Below are positions 26,942 through 35,563 of a stretch of 64,000 nt of DNA, piece after piece; the first letter of the stretch is position 1, and each line of letters opens with the position of its first letter. The position numbers and the translations under genes are program-made. The DNA comes from Pantanalinema rosaneae (GTDB lineage: Bacteria; Cyanobacteriota; Cyanobacteriia; Leptolyngbyales; Leptolyngbyaceae), in NCBI RefSeq assembly GCF_050753385.1, contig NZ_JBLZFZ010000019.1, positions 53,490 through 117,489 on the forward strand, written 5' to 3'. Under the pieces are notes generated by a model, which was not told the DNA's origin, did not search any database, and worked only from the letters and a program-made list of their open reading frames with translations.

Positions 26942-27931
26942 ATGAATCCTTCACCTTCTGATCCCGTTTTGCCGATCGTGATTGTCCCTATCGAGGGCGG
27001 CAAGCAGGAGGAACCTCGACAGCCAGAACCACCGGATCTCCGTCACTGGCAGATTGAGGAGTTCCTCAGGCAGACGGGAAAATCGGACAATACTCAGCGG
27101 GTTTACCGGGGACAGTTGGTAAGGTTTGCCGCTTGGTGCGATAAATCCTGGCTAGATGTAACCCCCAGTGATATTGGTAAGTACCGACGAGAGTTGAAGT
27201 CCAAAGGGCTGAAGGCGACCTCTGTCAATCATGCGCTCAATACGCTGAAGGCGTTTTATGGGTGGTTGCGGCGGAGCAATGGCTATCCCATGAATAAGCC
27301 GTTGCCAACGGATGCGATCGACTTGGAACGCCAGCCAGAGTCGGAAGCCGACCACATAGACGGAGACGAACTGGCACAGATCTGGCAGGTACTGGAGTTT
27401 GAGGAGAAGACTGCCGTTCGAGATCGCGCCATTGTTGCAGTTCTCAGTCATGGGTTACGTGCGTCAGAGGCATCCAACCTGAATGTGGAACACTGGAACG
27501 GCAAAATTTTGAAGGTGCATCGTTCCAAAGGGCAGAACGTGAGTGAGGTTCCGTTGAATCGGGAAGCGAGACAATACCTGGAAGCCTATCTGGAGTGGCG
27601 ACGGCAGCAGGGTGGAATGTTTGAGCCACTATCGGAAAGTCCGATGTTTCTGGCGCAGGACCCGAAGAGTGCCGGGAAACGGTTGGGCTACAAGGGCTTA
27701 CATCGGATGGTCAAGAAACTAGGGAAGATTGCTGGAGTAGAGGACATTAACCCACATCGGTTCCGGCATACGTTTGGAACCGAGGTAACTCGACGAGGGG
27801 TTGATCCACTGTTTGGCAAAGAATTGATGGGGATTAAGAGCGATCGCGTTTTCCAACGTTATACCAAGGGCGTGTTCAAGCAGGCGGCGGCTGAAGCGTA
27901 TTTGAAGGCGATCGGCGAGGATGAGGATTAA
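26942..27931 (+). CDS. Tyrosine recombinase/integrase
   Basis: From ATG 26942 the protein has 329 residues. The N-terminal SAM-like domain is at about 35-125 (RHWQIEEFLRQTGKSDNTQRVYRGQLVRFAAW). In the catalytic domain I see Arg in HGLRASEASNL, Lys in VHRSKGQNV, the HxxR box in PHRFRHTFGTEV, and the Tyr nucleophile in FQRYTKG. The usual LGH motif reads LMGIKSD, so the second His is replaced. This suggests divergent but probably active catalysis. ATG 26942 was chosen over an upstream GTG because the 12-6-12 palindrome lies in between. It belongs to the module 25168-27931 with the divergent three-gene unit. Confidence 0.88.
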   Translation: MNPSPSDPVLPIVIVPIEGGKQEEPRQPEPPDLRHWQIEEFLRQTGKSDNTQRVYRGQLVRFAAWCDKSWLDVTPSDIGKYRRELKSKGLKATSVNHALNTLKAFYGWLRRSNGYPMNKPLPTDAIDLERQPESEADHIDGDELAQIWQVLEFEEKTAVRDRAIVAVLSHGLRASEASNLNVEHWNGKILKVHRSKGQNVSEVPLNREARQYLEAYLEWRRQQGGMFEPLSESPMFLAQDPKSAGKRLGYKGLHRMVKKLGKIAGVEDINPHRFRHTFGTEVTRRGVDPLFGKELMGIKSDRVFQRYTKGVFKQAAAEAYLKAIGEDED

Positions 27932-28519
27932 CCCTGTCCGAATACTCCTGATCGCCTTTGTATAGCATTGGAGAAATTTTGGTCGCTAAGGCTAGAAGCC
28001 TTACGGAATAAGACTTTCAGCAATCAGTTTGGTTTTATGCCCAATGAGTCGAACTGTCCCGTTTTTAACTGTTTCTGGGACAGTTGATGCTGTAAAAGCT
28101 TGATTTTGCGTTGTTTCTGCTTGCTTACTGCAGCCAGCCCAGTCATCGTAAGTGGGACAGTTTGTCCTTAACGACCATTTTTTCTCGGCTACTATACAAA
28201 GGCGCTGATGGAAAACTAAAGTGGGGTAAAGCTTGCAGTGCAAGAATTTATGCAGTTACGTGGCATCCGCTAAAGCTGCTTGCTCAGGGGATAAAAACTT
28301 AAGAATTAGCAATGAAAGTTTGGCTAAGACTAAATGCTAGAAGAAGTTATTCCTTTTTGTTTGTTTTTCTAAAACAACAGTACTTTTGCTGAATTAGAGA
28401 CAGACATTTTTTGTTCTCCTATAAATATAAGTAATCATACATAGACGTATTGTGATTTTAGTCACATCCTCTTCTTTATTTGGAAATTATCATATTGCCA
28501 AAGCTATATTGACAAAATC
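27932..28519. other. Intergenic region with short repeats, 588 bp
   Basis: No convincing gene. It contains an inverted pair AACTGTCCC (28052-28060) and GGGACAGTT (28077-28085), and a third GGGACAGTT at 28154-28162. It lies downstream of the recombinase and may mark the end of that module. The right third is very AT-rich, as is the following gene. Confidence 0.5.
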
Positions 28520-29407
28520 ATGAATGCTCAAAGGGAAGGCTCAGGAGATACTGTTTTTAGATTGAAATTTTTCTTGGCTTTTGCAATTCTTACAATAGTC
28601 GGGCTTTTACTATTAATTGTTGGAATAACGATAGAGTCTAAAAATTCTTTTTGGTCTCTTGCACTCAATCAAGTGTCTACGGCTCTTATAGTAAGTGGTC
28701 TTTTTAGTGGAATATATGAGTTCCTTCTTCGGTTAGATTTTTTATCTACTAATAGAAAAAATACGCAGAGATTATTAAGAGAAGTAGATCAAACAAAACT
28801 ATGTCTTATAGAAGTTCAGAATAGGATCATCAAAGAAATCGTTCTTTCACGCGATTCTTCTCTTCTTGGACTTTGTGAAGTTCATGTTAACTCTAATCAA
28901 TATGATTATTCAAACTTAATAGAAAGTGCTCAAACTTTAAGTATTGTTTTGAATGATGGAAAAGGATGGGTTTCAAGACATAGCCTTGCACTAAAAACAA
29001 GATTTCGAGACCCTGGGAAAAAGACTACTTTTTTCTTTTTACATCCAGAGTCTGAAATGCTCAGAGTTCTTGCACGTAAAGTTGGAGTTAGAGAAAAAAC
29101 GCTTGATGAGAACCATAAAGCACTTAAAGATAAAATTGGTGATACGATAAGCGAGCTAAGGCAAATCAAGAATTCTAATACTCAATTGGAGATTTTTGGG
29201 CATCATCTTTATAATCCTTACTCTCTCTATTTAACTGAAAAACAAGCTATCATCACTCCTTATTTCTTTTCTAGGGAGAGGAGACCGATACCAATGCTAT
29301 TGTTTGATGCGCGCACTGACGGTGGAGAATGCTATTACAATGAACTTAAAGGAGATGTCGAAGACTTAAAGCAGGATTCTGAGGATATTTCTAAATTTAG
29401 AGCATAA
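28520..29407 (+). CDS. Two-TM membrane protein of unknown family
   Basis: A 295-residue AT-rich gene. Two transmembrane helices lie near the N-terminus: FLAFAILTIVGLLLLIVGITI at about 16-36 and ALIVSGLFSGIYEFLL at about 54-70. The soluble part begins with a coiled coil and contains SIVLNDGKGWVSRHSLALKTRF, KKTTFFFLHPESEMLRVLARKVGV, GHHLYNPYSLYLTEKQAIITPYFFS and RPIPMLLFDA. Alternating strands and helices with a His in FLHPES and another in FGHHLY vaguely suggest a phospholipase D-like fold. I cannot claim it. Base composition differs from the window average, pointing to transfer. It precedes an RNase D gene by 81 bases. It could be a membrane effector. Confidence 0.6.
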   Translation: MNAQREGSGDTVFRLKFFLAFAILTIVGLLLLIVGITIESKNSFWSLALNQVSTALIVSGLFSGIYEFLLRLDFLSTNRKNTQRLLREVDQTKLCLIEVQNRIIKEIVLSRDSSLLGLCEVHVNSNQYDYSNLIESAQTLSIVLNDGKGWVSRHSLALKTRFRDPGKKTTFFFLHPESEMLRVLARKVGVREKTLDENHKALKDKIGDTISELRQIKNSNTQLEIFGHHLYNPYSLYLTEKQAIITPYFFSRERRPIPMLLFDARTDGGECYYNELKGDVEDLKQDSEDISKFRA

Positions 29408-29488
29408 ATTACCGCAGAAAATTAGGAATATCACATAATAAATGGTTCCTAGGTAATAAGGTTGAAATATTTTGGGAGATAAATAAGC

Positions 29489-30118
29489 ATGCCCTTGCAG
29501 GACTTTCAAGTTTTTAAGTCTGATCTTTCTGAGGTAGCTCTATCTGAATACTTAGCTGTAGAAGAGATCGGAATTGATACTGAAGCAATGGGTTTGATTC
29601 CTCATCGGGATCGTCTTTGCCTTGTTCAGCTATGTGACTCTCGAGGAAGAGTTAGTGTTGTACAAATAGTCAAAGGGCAAGGAGAAGCTAAAAATCTTAA
29701 GTTGTTATTAGAAAATAACGATGTTTTAAAGGTATTTCACTATGCTCGGTTTGATATGGCTACTTTACAATACCATCTCAATATCCGAGTTAATCCATTC
29801 TTTTGTACAAAGATTAGTAGCAAACTTGCACGTACTTATACGTCAAAGCATGGTTTGAAGGATTTGGTAGAAAGCCTAGAGATGGTTCAACTAGACAAAA
29901 GTGCTCAAAGTTCAGATTGGGGAAATGTTGAGAACCTTTCGGAGGAACAACTTCGCTATGCAGCTAATGATGTACGTTATCTACTAAGTTTGAGAGCAAA
30001 GTTAACAGAAGTTTTGAAACGGGAAGAACGTTGGGAATTAGCTCAGAAGTGCTTTCAATGTCTCCCAACTATTATTGAGTTGGATCTTCTTTCGTATAAG
30101 GATATTTTTGAACACTAA
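29489..30118 (+). CDS. Ribonuclease D-like 3'-5' exonuclease
   Basis: A 209-residue DEDDy exonuclease domain without the HRDC domain of enterobacterial RNase D. The motifs are clear: IGIDTEAMGL (Asp and Glu, about residue 27), KVFHYARFDMATL (about 80), and YAANDVRYLL with the Tyr/Asp of motif III (about 163). GLKDLVESLEMVQLDKSAQSSDW is typical of this compact form found in cyanobacteria. It would trim RNA 3' ends, for example tRNA or small RNA. Here it follows a membrane protein of similar low GC content. The spacing of 81 bases allows an operon, but independent transcription is possible. Confidence 0.88.
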   Translation: MPLQDFQVFKSDLSEVALSEYLAVEEIGIDTEAMGLIPHRDRLCLVQLCDSRGRVSVVQIVKGQGEAKNLKLLLENNDVLKVFHYARFDMATLQYHLNIRVNPFFCTKISSKLARTYTSKHGLKDLVESLEMVQLDKSAQSSDWGNVENLSEEQLRYAANDVRYLLSLRAKLTEVLKREERWELAQKCFQCLPTIIELDLLSYKDIFEH

Positions 30119-30184
30119 AGGCAATAAAGTCTTCTCTAAGAGGGCGTTTGAAAAGGTATCGGTCTGTTCGATTGAACACTCAGA

Positions 30185-30260
30185 GATCCCCCCTAGCCCC
30201 CCTTAAAAAAGGGGGAAATCGGTTTGAAGTCCCCCTTTCTAAGGGGGATTTAGGGGGATC
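30185..30260. repeat. Interspersed C/G-run palindromic repeat
   Basis: Imperfect inverted repeat with arms of about 31 bases: GATCCCCCCTAGCCCCCCTT at the left and the reverse complement GATCCCCCTAAATCCCCCTT at the right end. It is of the same kind as the element inside the reverse transcriptase gene at 39533-39602. Such elements are abundant in filamentous cyanobacteria. A small apparent frame through it is not a gene. Confidence 0.75.
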
Positions 30261-30483
30261 GGTTCGGTTTGATACTAGGCAAGTAGCTTTTAAAACATCC
30301 TCTAAGAAAACCTTTCAGAGACTTAAACAGTGTTTTTAGTATCTGTCTAAAAACTTATTCTGCTTCTAAATTAATACTTTGAAGGGAACCTAAAATACTA
30401 ACGATATAAATCTTAAATGGAGTTTGCCTTTATTTCTTTGTCAAAAAGTTTTAAGGAAAACGAAATAGGATAAAGCATTATAG

Positions 30484-30505
30484 TGTAAGCGTTTGAGCGC
30501 TTACA
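30484..30505. repeat. 8-bp perfect hairpin
   Basis: TGTAAGCG (30484-30491) and CGCTTACA (30498-30505), loop TTTGAG. It lies in the gap between the RNase D gene and the IS5 element, with no T-tract. Role unknown. Confidence 0.4.
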
Positions 30506-30643
30506 TAATATTTTCAAAAGCTTCTTGCCCAACCATAAAGACCAGTCATGGTTCATCTCAAAGCCCCAACCTACCGTTGAGCTAAACTCAAAAATATTAG
30601 AGGATGGAGTGGAAACCTCTATTTTACACTGCTTTTAGCTTAC

Positions 30644-31903
30644 GGGCACCTCGAAAAATCGAAAAAAGGATGTCTCATTCTGAGATCAGAGAGATAAGAT
30701 AGCAGCAGTCAGGCCATCCAAGGACAGCAATGGGACAACAAGGGTTCTGGGATTTAGAACAGCGCCAGCAAGAATTAGCCGCCAAGAAAAGCACTTTAGA
30801 AGATTTAGACCGGTTAATTCCGTGGGAATCGTTTCGGGCACAACTTGCCGTGATCCATGACAAACCGCGCAAAAGCAACGCTGGACGCAAGCCTATGGAT
30901 GTGATTTTGATGTTTAAGCTGTTAGTGTTACAGCAGTTGTACAACATCAGTGACGAAGCGTTGGAATATCAAGTCAAAGACCGACTCTCGTTCATGCGAT
31001 TTTTGGGGTTAGGAATTGAAGATTCGGTGCCGGATGCGACCACAGTGTGGTTATTTCGTCAGCAGTTGCAAGCGCATCAATTAGTAGAGCCGTTGTTTGA
31101 GTCCTTTGGAGAATACTTAAGCGCGCAAGGCTATCAAGCCCAAGGGGGGCAAATTATTGATGCGACCTTGATCCCGGTGCCAAAACAGCACTTTGACCAG
31201 GATGAAAAAGCCCATCTGGAGGCTGGAAAAAGGCCACCCCAATGGCAAGAGAATCCGCATCAGGGGGCACAAAAAGATGGCGATGCGACCTGGACGAAGA
31301 AAAACGGCAAGAGTTACTTCGGCTATAAGGATCACCTGAGTATTGATGCCAACCATGGCTTTATTCGTCGCTATGCCGTGACCGATGCCGCCGTGCACGA
31401 TAGTCAAGCCTTCACGGCAGTGCTCGATGCTGACAATGAAGGCGATGAGGTGTGGGCGGACAGTGCCTATCGTTCCGTCGCCCTCGAAGGGTTGCTCGTG
31501 GTCTTAACCTTCATCAGTCACATCCATGAACGCGCCTATCGCAATCGCCCCTTAAGCGAGGAACAAAAAGCCGCCAACCGAGAGCGCTCTCAAACCCGGG
31601 CCAAGGTCGAGCATGTCTTTGGGGCTTGGGTGATGCAAATGGGTGGCAAACTGGTACGCTCGATTGGACTGGAGCGGGCTAAGGTGCAGTTAGGGTTGAA
31701 GAATTTGACTTACAACTTCCTGCGTTTGGTCTTCTGGCAAACACGCCCGGTTGAAGCTGACGGATAGATCTATCCAACATCCGGCATGGCAGCAAGTGGA
31801 GCGGAGAATCCACAGCAGATTTGACGGCATAGAGGACTGATAATCGACTTTGAGACTGGAATGAGACTTGAAATTTGTAAAACCTCAATTAATCGAGGTT
31901 CCC
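30644..31903 (+). mobile_element. Complete IS5-family insertion sequence
   Basis: The element is 1260 bp and bounded by imperfect inverted repeats: GGGCACCTCGAAAAATCG at the left and, on the opposite strand, GGGAACCTCGATTAATTG at the right. It is flanked by TTAC at 30640-30643 and 31904-31907, a 4-bp target duplication as expected for IS5-type elements. One transposase gene fills the interior. All parts are intact, so the copy could be active and the insertion recent. Confidence 0.85.
30730..31767 (+). CDS. IS5-family DDE transposase
   Basis: A 345-residue transposase. The N-terminal helical DNA-binding region (LEDLDRLIPWESFRAQLAVI, KSNAGRKPMDVILMFKLLVLQQLYN) and the IS5 signature LSDEALEYQV-like segment (ISDEALEYQVKDRLSFMRFLGL) are clear. 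The DDE triad is seen as Asp in QIIDATLIPVP (about 141), Asp in VWADSAYR (about 242) and Glu in AKVEHVFGAW (about 297). Length matches a full IS5 transposase. The gene lies within terminal repeats and a target duplication. Confidence 0.93.
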   Translation: MGQQGFWDLEQRQQELAAKKSTLEDLDRLIPWESFRAQLAVIHDKPRKSNAGRKPMDVILMFKLLVLQQLYNISDEALEYQVKDRLSFMRFLGLGIEDSVPDATTVWLFRQQLQAHQLVEPLFESFGEYLSAQGYQAQGGQIIDATLIPVPKQHFDQDEKAHLEAGKRPPQWQENPHQGAQKDGDATWTKKNGKSYFGYKDHLSIDANHGFIRRYAVTDAAVHDSQAFTAVLDADNEGDEVWADSAYRSVALEGLLVVLTFISHIHERAYRNRPLSEEQKAANRERSQTRAKVEHVFGAWVMQMGGKLVRSIGLERAKVQLGLKNLTYNFLRLVFWQTRPVEADG

Positions 31904-32003
31904 TTACGTTAGCACCATTTGACATAAAGTCTATTTATAAAGTTGGGCGAAGAAACACTCATTTTACTCAGTATAATAGGACTTTACAGTCAAGTAATCT
32001 ATC

Positions 32004-33092
32004 ATGTGGAAGTCAGTACAGTACCTAGCTACTACTAAGATAGAAGTTGTTCCTGAAAATACGCAAATTTTCATGGTTGATGGTAGAGTTCCAGGTTGGC
32101 AGCCTAAACCATATGATTACTGCTGGAACCATCATCGACCAAAAGGGGCAATGACCCAGGTTGATGAAATGCCTTTTCCTTCGGATGATACGCCCCTCCT
32201 AGATACATACGCAATTGAAAGTCTGTATTTAGCAGGAACTCAAGGAATATCAGGGCGAGAAAGAGTTCCTCAAACTATTGTCACTACACAAGTTGACGCA
32301 GATGCCTGTTGCTCCGCAGCATGGCTCCAACTGTCAGGCAGCGTTCTTAACTCAGTTAAGAACGCTGTATCTAATTCAGATCGTTTGAGAGCAATTGCAT
32401 ACGACTGTGACCATTTATATGTACCAGATGAGCTATCCCACTTATCCAGCTTTGCTGCACAAGCTGTTGCAACTCTTAAGCAGAGCAGCAATTCTCTTGC
32501 AAAGAGTATGGGCTTACCAGACGACCAGAAAATATGGTCTGATGAGCAACGAATACAATACGGTTCGGCAGTCTTTAAATATGGAACAGAGTGGTTCATA
32601 AATGCTTCTTTAGACAAGCAATTGTGGCCTGGAGAGTCAGGTGAAGCTACTGAGTATTGGCAGCAAGTTGAAATGGATAAACAAATGCTGTATGAGTCTG
32701 GACGAATTAGTGTTTTAAATAAAGTAGCTATTTGTGATATGAGAGGTCTAAACTACCGTCCCGATGTACGTTCTTTTGTTAAAGCTATTCGCGAATTTAT
32801 ACTACCTAAGAACGATTTAAGACCAGAAACTCTGCTTATTCGTGATCATGGTATTAATGGGCATCGATACACTCTTAGTAGCCTCCCAAATCATCCTAAA
32901 TATTTGGAACTCGATTACACGCACAAGGTGATAAAAAAGCTTAGTGAAGCTGAAAGAAAAAAGACAACTAAGGATAATTACGACTGTGAATGGGGGGGGA
33001 GACAGCAGGTTGCAGGTTCTGCATGGAACTCTCCTAGTCTCCTCAAACCCGAAGAGGTAGTTGACATTGTTATAGCTAATAGCAATATATAG
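32004..33092 (+). CDS. Orphan protein with DHH-like His/Asp motifs
   Basis: A 362-residue protein with no family that I recognise. Two conserved-looking clusters stand out: YDYCWNHHRPKGAMTQVDE at about residues 38-56 and VTTQVDADACCSAAW at about 93-107. These recall the DHH and DxDA metal-binding motifs of DHH phosphoesterases, but their order and spacing differ. Further potential ligands are YDCDHLY (about 133) and IRDHGINGHRYT (about 279). An enzyme binding metals is plausible. The gene is AT-rich, follows the IS5 element and interrupts what was once a C69 dipeptidase region, so transfer is likely. It stands alone between remnants. Function unknown. Confidence 0.6.
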   Translation: MWKSVQYLATTKIEVVPENTQIFMVDGRVPGWQPKPYDYCWNHHRPKGAMTQVDEMPFPSDDTPLLDTYAIESLYLAGTQGISGRERVPQTIVTTQVDADACCSAAWLQLSGSVLNSVKNAVSNSDRLRAIAYDCDHLYVPDELSHLSSFAAQAVATLKQSSNSLAKSMGLPDDQKIWSDEQRIQYGSAVFKYGTEWFINASLDKQLWPGESGEATEYWQQVEMDKQMLYESGRISVLNKVAICDMRGLNYRPDVRSFVKAIREFILPKNDLRPETLLIRDHGINGHRYTLSSLPNHPKYLELDYTHKVIKKLSEAERKKTTKDNYDCEWGGRQQVAGSAWNSPSLLKPEEVVDIVIANSNI

Positions 33093-33126
33093 AGACTCTA
33101 GTGCATTAGACGTGCTGCCCTGGAGA

Positions 33127-33249
33127 TTAGGTTTGAGCCGGGAAGGTCACCACATCCTGGATCTCACCTTCGGGTCTGTCACTATTCTTGCCAAAAATAA
33201 CGGAGCCATCTATGGTCGCATCTGGCAAGGCAACGAAGGTATCGCACAT
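33127..33249 (-). pseudogene. N-terminal fragment of a C69 (secernin-type) dipeptidase
   Basis: From ATG 33249 the minus strand reads MCDTFVALPDATIDGSVIFG, then KNSDRPEGEIQDVVTFPAQT, then TAA. This is the diagnostic N-terminus of peptidase family C69/secernin, with Cys2 as the catalytic residue after removal of Met. The protein should continue for about 400 residues, but stops at 41. Beyond it lies the orphan gene on the other strand. The dipeptidase was therefore cut off, probably when foreign DNA was inserted. It follows nadR with the same orientation. Confidence 0.8.
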
Positions 33250-33278
33250 AGGATTCGCTCTACTGGGATACCACTATT

Positions 33279-34262
33279 TTATGGGGCATCCAGGATGGGG
33301 AATACCAAGAGCGGATCGATGGCGGCGATCGCATCACTCATCCGCTGCTCATGGGAACCTTTCACCGTAATGTACCGTTTGCCCTTCTGCTTGAGTACCT
33401 CAACAAACCACTGGTGCATCTCTAACCGAATATGCTCACCTTCGCGGGTGCCATCCTGCACAAAAGCAAAATCAGGAGCGGTCAGAATATACAGGTCGTA
33501 GTGACGAGAGTCGGCAACTTGTTCCACCACCTTGGAATAAGTGCCGGTGTATCGTCTGTGCCAAACATGAGTTGCGAGTGGATCGGTATCACAAATGAGC
33601 AAGCGATTTGCCCGCATCGCCAGGTCATCTTCCCAGTTCGCTTGCCCTTTGGCAATCTGAACAAACTCGTAGGTATCCCACTGCTCTGCCCCAGGAGTGT
33701 AGCGTCTACCTTCCCAATACCATCGCCCATATTCTGGCACCCACACCGTTTTATAATGCTGTGCCAGAGACTGAGCTAGGGTCGTTGTACCACTAGATTC
33801 TACGCCGACAACACAAATTCGTTTGGCAAAGTACGCTTTGGCAGGGGGAGTTAACATCTGCCAATGAGCCGAGAGATCCTGCCGCAATTGAGTTCCAGAA
33901 ATTGGGAAGTGTTTACGTTCGAGATCAACCGCTCGATGCTCTGCGCTCATCAATGCTGCCCAGGGTTCGCCATACGCTTCAGAGGTAAAGACGAAATTGG
34001 GGTGTCGTCCTTGCAGAACGGTTAATGCTCGCTCTGCCCAGGGTTCTGGTGCATCTGGAATATCTTCCAGCACTTCGATCACTTCGACATCGGGGTGCAG
34101 AAGACGAATCCAGCTGGCACGAACCGTACCAGGGATCGCTTGGGTCGGTTTGTATCCAACCAGCACCACAAGATGATCGACCTGTGCTTTTGCCTGTTGG
34201 ATCAGGTAGTGATGCCCCAAGTGGAATGGGTAAAACTTACCAATCGTAATGCCCAACGTCAT
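33279..34262 (-). CDS. nadR: NadR-type NMN adenylyltransferase and ribosylnicotinamide kinase
   Basis: A bifunctional protein of about 327 residues from ATG 34262; a TTG at 34274 is a possible alternative. The N-terminal nucleotidyltransferase domain shows GKFYPFHLGHHYLI (HxGH site), SEAYGEPWA and ISGTQLRQD. The C-terminal kinase domain starts with ICVVGVESSGTTTLAQSLA, a P-loop of the NadR kinase type, then VWVPEYGRWYWEGR. Together these phosphorylate nicotinamide riboside and turn NMN into NAD+. No helix-turn-helix repressor domain is present, unlike the enterobacterial protein. It is one base from the end of pnuC, so uptake and salvage are co-expressed. Confidence 0.92.
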   Translation of the reverse strand: MTLGITIGKFYPFHLGHHYLIQQAKAQVDHLVVLVGYKPTQAIPGTVRASWIRLLHPDVEVIEVLEDIPDAPEPWAERALTVLQGRHPNFVFTSEAYGEPWAALMSAEHRAVDLERKHFPISGTQLRQDLSAHWQMLTPPAKAYFAKRICVVGVESSGTTTLAQSLAQHYKTVWVPEYGRWYWEGRRYTPGAEQWDTYEFVQIAKGQANWEDDLAMRANRLLICDTDPLATHVWHRRYTGTYSKVVEQVADSRHYDLYILTAPDFAFVQDGTREGEHIRLEMHQWFVEVLKQKGKRYITVKGSHEQRMSDAIAAIDPLLVFPILDAP

Positions 34263-34263
34263 C

Positions 34264-34935
34264 CTACTGCTCAATTGCCTTCAACTGTTGTTCGCGATCG
34301 ATGCGTTGGAAGTTCTTCAACCCACCCAATGCCATCAAACCGAAAATGCCATAGAGAATGCTGGTTAAATACAGGTGTCGGGAAGCGTAGAGCGGCACAT
34401 AAATCACGTCCACCGTAATCCACAAATACCAGCTTTCCACCAGACGACCCATGAGATAGAGGTGAGCAACCAGACTCATGACTGTCGTAAGGGCATCCCA
34501 GAAAGGAGCCGCTCCTCGGATGGCAATCAGGAGCGATCGCAAGGCAAATACACTGGCGATCGCCAAAATGATGGTCAGCATCAACCCTTTCCTGGAAATA
34601 TGACCCACAGGTTTCTCAGTCTGGCTCTGCCCGCCCCGTAACCAGATGTAGATGGCTTGCAAACTGGTAACGAAGTAAAACACTTGCAACCCCACCTCTG
34701 CATACAGTTTTGCCTGATAGAAGACAACTCCGTAGAGGGCTGTTCCGATCAACCCAATCCACCATCCGAGGGGATTGTTCTTTGCCAGTAACCAGACACT
34801 CCAGGCGTAGGTCACAACCGCAACGGTTTCCAGCACACTCAGTTCGATCGGAATTACCCTTTGAAAGGGCAGGAGCAGGAGTAGGATACTGGCGATGATA
34901 CCGATAGTGGATTGAAGCCGGGCAGATTGAACCAT
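34264..34935 (-). CDS. pnuC: PnuC-type nicotinamide riboside transporter
   Basis: A 223-residue membrane protein with about seven helices. The PnuC pattern is visible: VTYAWSVWLLAKNNPLGWWIGLIGTALYGVVFYQAKLYAEVGLQVFYFVTSLQAIYIWLRGG around residues 40-105, then YLMGRLVESWYLWITVDVIYVPLYASRHLYLTSILYGIFGLMALGG toward the C-terminus. PnuC proteins import nicotinamide riboside by facilitated diffusion driven by phosphorylation in the cell. The next gene, nadR, provides that kinase. The start at 34935 is preceded by a gap of over 90 bases toward the divergent 35034 gene. Confidence 0.9.
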   Translation of the reverse strand: MVQSARLQSTIGIIASILLLLLPFQRVIPIELSVLETVAVVTYAWSVWLLAKNNPLGWWIGLIGTALYGVVFYQAKLYAEVGLQVFYFVTSLQAIYIWLRGGQSQTEKPVGHISRKGLMLTIILAIASVFALRSLLIAIRGAAPFWDALTTVMSLVAHLYLMGRLVESWYLWITVDVIYVPLYASRHLYLTSILYGIFGLMALGGLKNFQRIDREQQLKAIEQ

Positions 34936-35033
34936 AGGGGAGGCACAGGAAGCATCAGAACTTCTACCAATGGACAGTAGCCTACCTCAATTTCAAGCAA
35001 TCCAATAGAAATAGCCCTCATTCTGTTTTGCCT

Positions 35034-35399
35034 GTGGAAACTTTGATTCAGTTTGCTCCCAACGTAGCGGCAGTGCTTTTGATGCTGCTGGGAGGAGCTG
35101 CATTGCTATTTCCAAAAACCATGGCTGCTTTTGTGGGGCTTGGTCCAATCGCCCCGGTCGGTATTTCTGAGATTCGCTCAACACTCGGTAGTTTCTTCCT
35201 GGGGCTGGGAGCGACCTGCCTCTGGTTACAGTCTGCGGATGCTTTTACGGTCTTGGGCGTAGCTTCTTTGGGAGCGGCATTAGTGCGTCTGCTATCAAGC
35301 ATCTTTGACCGCAGCATCACGGTCAAAAATATCGGTGGTGTAGTGGCAGAAGCACTTCTGGGTGCTCTGTTTCTGCTGAGTTGGGTCTGGCAAGGTTAA
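35034..35399 (+). CDS. Small four-helix membrane protein, DUF4345-like
   Basis: A protein of about 121 residues from GTG 35034 (a TTG lies six bases upstream). Four hydrophobic helices are seen: VAAVLLMLLGGAALLFP, IRSTLGSFFLGLGATCLWLQ, FTVLGVASLGAALVRLLSSIF and VVAEALLGALFLLSWVW. Loop residues include GISEIRSTLGSFF, where the EIR motif resembles DUF4345 proteins. Function unknown. It stands divergently from pnuC. Confidence 0.65.
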   Translation: METLIQFAPNVAAVLLMLLGGAALLFPKTMAAFVGLGPIAPVGISEIRSTLGSFFLGLGATCLWLQSADAFTVLGVASLGAALVRLLSSIFDRSITVKNIGGVVAEALLGALFLLSWVWQG

Positions 35400-35563
35400 T
35401 TTGAGGACAACGTGGAAGGACAATTGTGGTGTGATGAAAGCCGAGGCAGACGGACTGTGGTATCTGGACGCAAGCGATCGCCTCATTAGCTACCTCTAGA
35501 AATTGCAATGAAGTATCCATGTGACGCACGATTAGGGGAGACCCCGCAGCCCCGAAGAACGAT

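Larger units (their letters stand above)
30119..30643. other. Intergenic region, 525 bp, with palindromic repeat
   Basis: Apart from the interspersed repeat (30185-30260) and a small hairpin (30484-30505) I see no gene. It ends at the left terminus of the IS5 element. The apparent small plus-strand frame at 30148-30339 lies mostly on the repeat and is not coding. Confidence 0.5.

Noticed and set aside
28001..28243. 80-codon minus-strand frame in the gap after the recombinase
   Set aside because: It overlaps the GGGACAGTT repeats and lacks coding character.
30148..30339. 63-codon plus-strand frame
   Set aside because: It runs through the interspersed palindrome, giving a low-complexity peptide, with no start context.
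32991..33000. Run of eight G in the orphan gene as frameshift site
   Set aside because: The frame remains consistent on both sides to a sensible stop, so no evidence of a shift, although homopolymer length errors cannot be excluded.
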